Below the pieces are notes generated by a model. It saw only the letters and a program-made list of their open reading frames with translations, did not search any database and had not been told where the DNA came from. A stretch of 64,000 bases of DNA from Podospora pseudoanserina (taxonomy: Eukaryota; Ascomycota; Sordariomycetes; Sordariales; Podosporaceae): the NCBI RefSeq assembly GCF_035222485.1, contig NW_026946672.1:1240001-1304000 (forward strand). The letters are read 5' to 3'. A program made the translations under genes and the position numbers. Each line of letters begins with the position of its first letter. Positions within the stretch are counted from its first letter, which is position 1. Positions 57,012-64,000 of the stretch are shown piece by piece.

Positions 57012-58447
57012 ATGCGCTCGCCATCGAGCTTCGCCGTGCTCGCTGCGGCTTTGGCCCAGGCGCATGCGCAGTATCTTGTCAATGACCTCAGTTTTGGTTA
57101 TGGCCCCAGGTGTGTTCTTTTGTGGGCGGGTTGGATTCTTGTGTTGTGCAGGTTCTGACGTGGTCGTGTTTCTCCGTCTTCAGAATAGCTCCCGAGGGGC
57201 AGCACCAGATCCCAAACTATGGAATGCAAGGCCGACCTGGTCTTCCGGAATTGCTCTCCAACAAAATCATCCTTACGCCAGTAGCCCCTGGTAACCAACG
57301 CGGTGCTGTCTGGTCTTCAAATCAGCTCAACCAGCAGAACTGGATCGCCGATGTCGAGTTTCGTGCGAACGGTCCGGAGCGGGGTGGTGGTAACCTCAAC
57401 ATCTGGCTGGCAAGGGACGGTGCCCATGTGATCGGGACCGAGAGCATCTACACAGTCGGCAGGTTCGATGGTCTGGCTCTGGTGATCGACCAGCACAGCG
57501 GGTCTGGCGGTATGCTTCGCGGCTTCCTCAACGACGGCACCACCGACTATAGGTCCCAGCACAACGTAGACAGCCTGGCTTTTGGTCAGTGCAGCTTTGG
57601 TTACCGGAACCTCGGCCGTCCCACCCAGATCAAGATTCGGCAAACCGACCAGAAATTCAGCATCGAAGTTGCCGGGCGCCCATGCCTCGAGAGCGACAAG
57701 ATCCGCCTTCCTCCCGGATACAACGTCGGTATCACTGCCGCCTCCGCCGATACGCCTGATTCCTTCGAGGTGTTCAAGCTTGTTGTTTTGACCGACGACA
57801 GCCATCATTATGGCGGTTCTGACAACACCCAGCACCACGACAGCTATGCATCCCATCAGGAGAACACCCACCAGCAAGACCAACATTACCAGCAGCAACA
57901 ACAGCAGGAGGATCCCAAGAGGAAGATGAACTTTGGCCGCGGAGGTCAGGCCAAGATCGAGGATCCCTATGACAACGTAATTCCCGACCAAGATGCGTCC
58001 ACCATTTCCACTCAGCAAGCCCAGTTTGCCGATCTGCACAACCGTGTCCAGAGCATCAACCACCATTTGTCCTCCATCTTCCGCACTCTTGGCCAGAACC
58101 ACGGTGTCGGGGAGCAACGCCATGCCGAGCTCTCATCCATGATCAACGATGTCAAGAACTTCCTCCACCGCCTGGACAAGCTTGACGTTCTGGAGCATCG
58201 TATGGGAGATGTCGAGCGCGAATTGAGATCTCTTCGGAGTGAGCTCAGCGGAAAGTTGAGGGAGAGCGAGAACGCCATCAAGTACCACGTCAGTGACAAG
58301 CATGAGGCGCTGCATGAGCATGTCAAGGAGCACGCCGGGACTGGACACACCAAGCTGATTTTGGTGATTATTCTGAGCCAGGCGGTGTTGGCCGGTGCAT
58401 TTTACATGTATAAGAAGAGGAAGAGCTCGCCAAAAAAGTACCTTTAG
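57012..58447 (+). CDS. EMP47: L-type lectin cargo receptor (EMP46/47, ERGIC-53-like)
   Basis: Type I membrane lectin that cycles between ER and Golgi and carries glycoproteins. Exons 57012-57109 and 57184-58447 (74-nt intron GTGTGT...CTTCAG); 453 aa. Signal peptide ~1-20 (SFAVLAAALAQAHAQ); L-type lectin domain ~22-245 (LNDLSFGYGP-type start, NWIADVEFRANGPERGGGNL, the IWLARDG strand and CSFGYRNLGRPTQIKIRQ); Gln/His-rich linker; helical coiled coil ~310-405 (LHNRVQSINHHLSSIFRTLG); membrane helix ~423-443 (LILVIILSQAVLAGAFYMY); cytosolic tail ending KKYL, matching the KKxx retrieval signal. EMP46 versus EMP47 cannot be settled here. Confidence 0.9.
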
Positions 58448-59056
58448 ACCCTAAATTGATGAATGGGAGAATGGCGGAAGAATCTGGGCGGGGGGATGTA
58501 TAAAACGGTTGCTTAAAGAAGAGAGGATACCTGGAAGAAAGGGATGGGATAACAGGGATATGATGGATGTGCCTTTTTTTCTTCTTCTTTAGCTTGGCGT
58601 TAGATTGGGAAATGTTTGAGTTCATGATCTTTTTGGGTGTTACAAATCGAGAAGGTTTGAATCATACTACTACGATGGATGGTGTGTAGTGGTGCAATGA
58701 AGAGGGTTGTATTTGACAATCTTGGAAATGCCGTGAATGGTCAGAGAACCAAGTTTTGGATTGACGGGGGTGGGGTCCGAGCTCAATGGGGCAACTTCAC
58801 GGCGGCATGTTGTTTACTTGCCTCTTGCATACAATCTTCGTCCGTCTTTGTTCTTTCATTTGTACAGCTCATGATCTCGCTGTCCGTGAGTATTGTATAT
58901 ACTCCCTAGCTGAGAGGGTAATTGGACGACTGGCTCTCTTATCTCCGGTATCCCCGCAGTATCTAACCATACGCTTACACTTCTGAAACTCGAGCTCACG
59001 CCCAGCGCTTGCTCACCCATCATACCTCGGGCCAGCTGATCAAGCTGAGGGGGTAG
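58448..59056. other. Gene-free stretch between lectin and RDEL-protein genes
   Basis: 609 bp: 3' UTR of the lectin gene and upstream region of the next gene, both plus strand. No gene or repeat recognised. Confidence 0.4.
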
Positions 59057-60641
59057 ATGATGAACACTCTAAGATTGACCCTTCTGGGTCTGCTGTTAGG
59101 GACACAGGGAGTGAAGGGGTGGGATCATGTCAACCCTGCCGTGTTGAACAGGGTCATATCCGAGACTGAAACACCTGTGCTGGTTGCTTGTAAGTCACGC
59201 ATGCCGCTTCACATTGTCTTGATTGCGCCTCAGCTAACACAGTACTTTCTAACTACCTAGTTGTAAAGGTACTACCAGCCTTCCTTTTTTTCATCACACC
59301 AGTCTCAACTGACCAATGCATTCTCTGCCCATAACAACAGCCAGATGAGTTCGTCCCCCCACTCCTCACCATAGATATCTGAGTATCTAACCACCCCTAT
59401 AGACCTTCGAGCGCCTCCCTCGAAGAAGAATGGACAACCGCCACCGCCCTCGCCGATAAACACTCTCGAACCCTACTCAGCATCGACTGCTCAGAACACC
59501 CAACCCACTGCGAAATCCAACCCTCCATGACCTTCCCCTCCATCTTCCTACTCCAAGCAAACAAACCCCCAGTTAAATACCTCGGTCCCTTGCTATCCAA
59601 ATCCTTGAATAACTTTCTGTCTCGGTCCACCCGTCTCCAGCCAACGCTCCTCACGCAAGTAGACGACCTTGCCAAGTTCAAAACCTCAGATGAGACAGTC
59701 TTTATTCTCTTTCTTCCCCGGCCGCAGGAGTTTGTTACCAGTGTATACGAAGACCTCGCCCAAAAGTACAAGAACGAGTTCACCTTTGGAACTGTGGTGG
59801 GGGTTGATGAACTTCTCGAGAAGGAAAGGGTAGATTTGGAGTTGAACGGGGTGCTGGTGGTGTATAAACCCCTCGACGGTGAGACAGAAAAGCTTGACCT
59901 TACAACAGCCAACTCTGGTGTTGATGAGGTTGAAAAATTGTACCCCCCACCTTTCCATTTTACATGTCCACCCACTCCCATAATATACTAACGCTCTCAT
60001 AGTATCAAAGAATCCTCCCGCCTCACAATAACAGATCTCTCCCCCTGGAACCACCCCCGCCTTCTCGAGGTGACCTTTCCCCTCCTCCCTTCAACCCCCC
60101 CGTTCTACCCCCATCTCTTACTAACCTTGTATAGCTCCAAAAACCACTGGTCTACCTCTTCGCCCCGACCCCCTCCGCCCGTGACAACCTCCGCAGCCAG
60201 TACCTCCGTTTTGCAAAGGATTACCACCAGCAATTCGTCTCCATTCTTGTTGATCCTCACCTATTCCCTGATCTCATGCCCCAGTTGGGGTTGCTTGACA
60301 CGACAAGGTTCCCGGCGGGGGCTGTGCGTCTCGTGGCTGAAGATAAAACATATCCATACCCTCAAACGGAAGAGATGACGTTAGGGAAGGTGCAGGGGTG
60401 GGGGATGAGGATTTGGCAGGGGGGGGTTGAGGCTTGGGTTCCCGGTGGTGGTGAGAAGAAAGGGGGGGATAGTGGGAAGAAGGAAGGAGGGGGGGATAGT
60501 GGGATTAGGATTCAGGGAAAGGTAGGGACGAAGAGGAAGGTTACTGTTGGTGGTGGGGGATGGGGGAAGGGGAAGGGCAAGATTCCGACGATACCAGGGG
60601 TGAGGATTAATATTCCTGGGGTGAGGAGGGATGAGCTTTAG
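59057..60641 (+). CDS. ER-lumenal thioredoxin-fold (PDI-like) protein without CXXC, ending RDEL
   Basis: Predicted secretory protein: signal peptide ~1-21 (LRLTLLGLLLGTQGVKG) and C-terminal RDEL, a variant of the HDEL/KDEL retention signal. Six exons: 59057-59189, 59261-59268 (8 nt), 59341-59348 (8 nt), 59403-59939, 60003-60069, 60135-60641; 419 aa, continuous in frame. The first thioredoxin-like unit reads TPVLVAFVKPDEPSSASLEEEW; the place of the CXXC active site has no cysteines, so it is not an oxidoreductase of the usual type. Later b-like units: TFPSIFLLQANKPPVKYLG, KPLVYLFAPTPSARDNL and VSILVDPHLFPDLM. A Gly/Lys-rich linker precedes the end. It may be a chaperone or scaffold. The micro-exon calls rest on frame and splice sites. 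Confidence 0.75.
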
Positions 60642-60764
60642 GTGAAGAAAAGAAGGGGGGAGAGGTGAGAAAGATGAAAGAAAAAGAGAGGGGGGGAAGG
60701 GGAGAAGGCAAGAAAAAAAACGTAAAATGGAAAGGTACTCCTGAAATCAGGAGTTGTTATCTTT

Positions 60765-60837
60765 TGACCGACCCAGGGATCGAACCTGGCACCTTTTGTG
60801 TGTGAGACAAACGTGATAACCACTACACCAGCCGGCC
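60765..60837 (-). tRNA. tRNA-Val(CAC), intronless
   Basis: Minus strand, 5' end at 60837. Acceptor GGCCGGC with GTCGGTC and A discriminator; D arm TGGTGTAGTGGTTATCA; anticodon stem TTTGT/ACAAA with loop CTCACAC, anticodon CAC (valine); T arm CCAGGTTCGATCCCTGG. A telomere-like GGGTTAGGG lies 10-20 bp upstream on the opposite orientation. A run of T follows downstream. Confidence 0.95.
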
Positions 60838-61485
60838 TTTGGATGAGGGTTAGGGTCAGTGGCTGGATTATTATTTGGACTGGAATGGAGGGGTGGTAGG
60901 TTTCAGGACAAAGACCCATAACCAAACGGAATGTAGTGTCAGGAGGTCCAGCCTTGAGATAGATCTCCCATGATATGCCTTGTATAACACTTGGATTAAT
61001 GGCTAAAAAACCAATATCTTGAACGCATCTCACCGGCCCGGATACCATCGGCGCTCGGCTCCGGTACCTCTCCCGATCCGATGTCAGGACCCCCGCAGCC
61101 TGTACTACTTCTCCAACTTGCCTATCAGGGAATCACACAGAAACGGCCTAGATAAGGGACGCCTCGCATCACATAAGCTTTGCTCTTATCTAATTGTTTG
61201 AAGAACTTGATATCCACCCCACACACGCTCATTCTCACTTTCATAACTCCAAGAGTGAAGAACCTCAGTAACAGGCAGTTTTAGAGACGGGACTTTGTAA
61301 AGTGCCACAGGTTCCCGACCGACCGGATGAGTATCTGCACTGTGGTCCATCAGCGGTGGAATATTTTGGGTTTCTATCCGATTTGAGGGCCATATCATAC
61401 GTATTTCAGTTCCCCGTTCCTATTTTTTCATGAATACGTTACTCACACACTCTTAGCCGCCGTTTCCAAAGTAGTCTCTGTCAAT
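60838..61485. promoter_or_regulatory. Region between tRNA-Val and the P450 gene
   Basis: 648 bp. GAGGGTTAGGGTCAG at 60845-60859 just upstream of the tRNA. P450 promoter by position. No gene seen. Confidence 0.4.
60845..60857 (+). promoter_or_regulatory. Telomere-like motif upstream of tRNA-Val
   Basis: GAGGGTTAGGGTC, beginning 8 bp from the tRNA 5' end. Confidence 0.45.
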
Positions 61486-63068
61486 ATGACACCTCTCCTC
61501 GTCCTCCTCGCCTTCGCCCTCTTGCTCATCTACCTCTTATCTCCCCTCCTTTCCAGAGACCCCCTACCAGGCCCCCTCTACGCCCGCCTAACCTCCCTCA
61601 TTCTCAAATACCACGAGTTCACCGCCACACGAACCACCTACATCCACTCCCTCCACCTCCGCTACGGCCCCGTAGTCCGCATCGCCCCTAACGAAGTTGC
61701 TTTTGCTTCGGCTGCTGCCGCAAAAGAAATCTACTGCAGCAATGGGAGCGGCTACGACAAGACCGAGTGGTATGATTTGTTCAAGGTGTATGACCGGCGA
61801 ACAATGTTCACTACCTTGGGGAAGAGTGAGCATGCAAAGAGGAAGAGATTGCTGGCGGATCGGTATGCGAATAGTAATATTATGAAGGGGGGGGTTATGG
61901 AGGGGATCAAGCAGCGGGCGAGGACGTTTGGGGAGTTGTGTGGACAGGGGGGAAAGGAGGGGGTGGATTTATACGCGAGTTCCCTTTTTTGAGTGAAAGG
62001 ATATGCTGCTAACTGACTCTGTAGGTCCGTGAGTGCTGCCAGATCAACATATAACCGCTATCAAGACGTGAAAAACTGACACACAGAAAAGTCCTCCACG
62101 CCTACGCCTTCGACTGCGTAACCCTCCACCTCTTCCACCCACACTCAACCAACTCCCTCACCGACCCCAAAGACTCAGAAATCATGCTCGAAGTCACCTT
62201 TGACAGCTCCCTCCAAAACCGGCTCCTGAGCCATTACTCCCCCCTCCTCCACCGCCTCCTCAACACCTTCATGGTCAGCATCCTCTCTCTCAAACCCCGT
62301 GAAACCCCCCTAGCCGACTCCTTCGTCCTCAACACCGCCGCCCAACCCCACGCCTCCCCTTTCACCCTCCTCCATCGCCTCCACTCCCAGTCCCCCCTCG
62401 GACAGATCGACATCGCGGCCGAATCCCTAGACCACATGGCGGCAGGAATCGACACCACAGGCGACGCGCTCTGTTTTCTAATCTGGGAACTATCCCGACC
62501 TTCTTCTCTCATCTATCAACAGACCCTCCAAGCGGAACTCCGCTCCGCCTCCCCTGACACCCCGTTTGACCAACTCCCCTACCTCGACGCGGTGGTGATG
62601 GAAGGACTGAGGATGTTTCCCGCCATTCCCATGAGTCTGCCAAGATATGCACCACCAGGCAGAACCACCATCATTGACAGTTACAAAATACCCCCCGGCA
62701 CAATCGTCAGCTGTCAACCCCTCAGCGTCCAACGATTAGGTCCAGAAAAGGGCGGGACTTTCCCCGAACCGGACCGCTTCTGGCCGGAACGGTGGCTAGA
62801 ATCCGAGGGTGAGACACAAGCGGAGTTTGAGGAGAGGGATAGGGGGATGAAGAGGGGGTTCATGGCTTTTGGGATGGGGGAGGGGTGTATTGGGAAGCAT
62901 CTTGCGCTGGCGGAGATGAAGTGTTTGTTGAGGGAGGTGTACACCAGGTTTAGGACGTTGCCGGATGAGAGGATGAGAGCGGGGGAGATGGAGCAGGCGG
63001 ATTTGTTGATTAGTAGTCGCCCGGCTGGGCAGAGGTGTTTGGTTAGGTTTGAGAGGCTGGAAGCGTGA
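61486..63068 (+). CDS. Cytochrome P450 with shortened heme-binding loop
   Basis: Fungal microsomal monooxygenase-type protein. Exons 61486-61978, a proposed 4-nt exon 62025-62028, and 62087-63068; 492 aa. N-terminal anchor ~1-22 (TPLLVLLAFALLLIYLLSPL), Pro-rich hinge (RDPLPGPLY), I-helix MAAGIDTTGDAL with the AGxDTT motif, K-helix EGLRMFP (ExxR), and FPEPDRFWPERW. The heme loop reads FGMGEGCIGKHLALAEMK: one residue shorter than FxxGxRxCxG and without its arginine, though the cysteine is present. Splicing via the 4-nt exon keeps the frame between DLYAS and KVLHAYAFDC; a direct join of exons 1 and 3 does not. The altered heme loop suggests loss of activity, a pseudogene, or a sequencing gap. 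I cannot name the CYP family. Confidence 0.82.
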
Positions 63069-63339
63069 GATTGGGAAACAAGCATGAATCGAAATGTCCC
63101 ATCTCTTAAACTTGAAGAGCGACAGTCAAATGCAAAATTGTATATATATATATATATATATACAACTGTTGAAAAAAAAAATGAAAAAAAAAAAAACACT
63201 AATAAAGCTCCAAGCTGAAATCCATCATCAAACAACAATTACACAATACCAACTGGCCTGCTTCACCCTTTTTTTGCCTTTTTTTTTTCCTTCCAATCCC
63301 ATCACAAACGCTTGCTTACATACCCATCACAACCCCCCC
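63069..63339. other. Short 3' region between P450 and Pex11-family gene
   Basis: 271 bp between convergent stops, with (TA)n and several A/T homopolymers. No gene. Confidence 0.5.
63141..63162. repeat. (TA)n microsatellite
   Basis: Eleven TA units in the 3' region between P450 and Pex11-family genes. Confidence 0.97.
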
Positions 63340-64000
63340 CTATTTCGTCACCGTCTCCCACAAATCCCCCATCTGAATCACCCCCGGCACACTAGCCAAC
63401 AACCCCACCACCCCCTCCGTCACTCCCGGCAAACCCCCATCCACACTCCAATGCACCGTCAACGGCGCCCAAGCCAAACTCTTGGCCAGCTTCCTCTTCC
63501 ACTCCCTCGACTCCTTCTTCTCTTCCTCTCCATCCTTCTTCTGAACCTTCCTGCCCACCCGCTCAGCAAGCAACTTCCCAATCTCGATCCCAACAAACGC
63601 CCCCCAAAACCTAGCCGACCATTTGTACGCCCTCCCCTGCTGCTCCGGACTCCACCCCATCACCCCCCTGAAACTCAAGTACGCCCCGTTCTCCAGCCCC
63701 TGAAGCAAAACACAGAGGACAAGCCGGATATAATCCAGCGTTTTGGCGGTGATGGATGTCGTGGGGGAGGAGACGATGGAGCGGCCCCAGGAGTAGATCC
63801 CCAATAGCGCCCAGAGGCGGAGGATAACCCTTGACTCGGACATCAACGCCGAGAGGTTGTTGAGACGTTTGGCGAGGAGGGTGGCGAGGGTTTTGCGGGC
63901 GATGGGTTGGGAGGTTTTGGAGAGGAGGGTGGTTATGTGACCAGAGGTGAGGACTGAGGCGGCGAGTTTGGAGGTGTAGCACAGCAACAGCATCACTGTG
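63340..64000 (-). CDS. Pex11-family peroxisomal membrane protein (5' part off window)
   Basis: Peroxisome proliferation/division protein of the PEX11 family, closest in look to the PEX11C type. The frame is open from the right edge to the stop at 63340-63342, about 220 residues; the N-terminus is missing because the frame continues past 64000. Visible features: amphipathic N-terminal helix end (LLLCYTSKLAASVL), RLNNLSALMSESRVILRLWA and LLGIYSWGRSIV (conserved Pex11 segment), DYIRLVLCVLLQGLENGAYL, and a C-terminal hydrophobic part (GVTEGVVGLLASVPGVIQMG). Lysine/glutamate-rich insert QKKDGEEEKKESREWKRK in the loop before the last segment. Convergent with the P450 gene. Confidence 0.8.
   Translation of the reverse strand, partial: TVMLLLCYTSKLAASVLTSGHITTLLSKTSQPIARKTLATLLAKRLNNLSALMSESRVILRLWALLGIYSWGRSIVSSPTTSITAKTLDYIRLVLCVLLQGLENGAYLSFRGVMGWSPEQQGRAYKWSARFWGAFVGIEIGKLLAERVGRKVQKKDGEEEKKESREWKRKLAKSLAWAPLTVHWSVDGGLPGVTEGVVGLLASVPGVIQMGDLWETVTK

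Noticed and set aside
1-64000. Transposons, RIP-mutated repeats, 5S rRNA, CRISPR arrays, biosynthetic gene cluster
   Set aside because: No reverse transcriptase, transposase, terminal repeats, 5S-like sequence or spaced direct repeats were seen; the lone P450 has no partner biosynthetic genes nearby.

Overview
The window is nuclear DNA of a filamentous ascomycete, most likely a Sordariomycete of the order Sordariales. This is an inference from short spliceosomal introns (mostly 46-92 nt, with CTAAC/CTGAC branch sites), dense genes on both strands, TTAGGG-type motifs, and protein families such as fungal Mdm34, Coq11 and DUF1749. No plasmid, phage, CRISPR, rRNA or transposon signature was seen.

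Layout. 1-12.4 kb: TTI1 (minus, runs off the left edge), SYF2 (+), COQ11 (-), YAF9 (+, reading frame broken near its C-terminus), MDM34 (-, one 506-nt intron), IPK1 (+). 12.4-17.8 kb: a DUF1749 alpha/beta hydrolase (-, convergent with IPK1, 19 bp apart), a four-helix membrane protein (+), a MIF/tautomerase-domain protein with long extensions (+). 20.2-22.3 kb: GTR2 (+), then intron-containing tRNA-Pro(AGG) (-) and tRNA-Ala(AGC) (+). 22.3-33.5 kb is gene-poor: two stretches of about 5 kb flank one unrecognised 344-aa gene. 33.5-40.7 kb, all minus: two long low-complexity reading frames in the same frame separated by one TAG, CAB5, and a hypothetical protein with a frame break. 42.0-52.8 kb: TIM23 (-), TRM732/THADA-like (+, 7 exons), ITC1 (-, 7 exons). 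54.6-64 kb: ALG8 (-), an L-type lectin cargo receptor (+), a thioredoxin-fold protein lacking CXXC and ending in RDEL (+), tRNA-Val(CAC) (-), a cytochrome P450 with an altered heme loop (+), and a Pex11-family gene (-) running off the right edge.

The genes are mostly unrelated housekeeping functions: PIKK maturation, splicing, ubiquinone, chromatin, ERMES, inositol phosphates, TORC1 signalling, CoA, protein import, tRNA methylation, N-glycosylation, secretion and peroxisomes. There is no biosynthetic cluster. ALG8, the lectin and the RDEL protein form a loose ER/glycoprotein neighbourhood that may be coincidental. I found no convincing undescribed multi-gene system. The most interesting items are the single in-frame TAG between two long frames (possible readthrough), the P450 heme loop that lacks its arginine, a run of very small exons (8, 8, 4, 19 and 3 coding nt), the MIF fusion, and six GGGTTAGGG telomere-like motifs outside coding sequence. 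Exon boundaries are my own reading of splice sites and frame continuity; none has been checked against transcripts.
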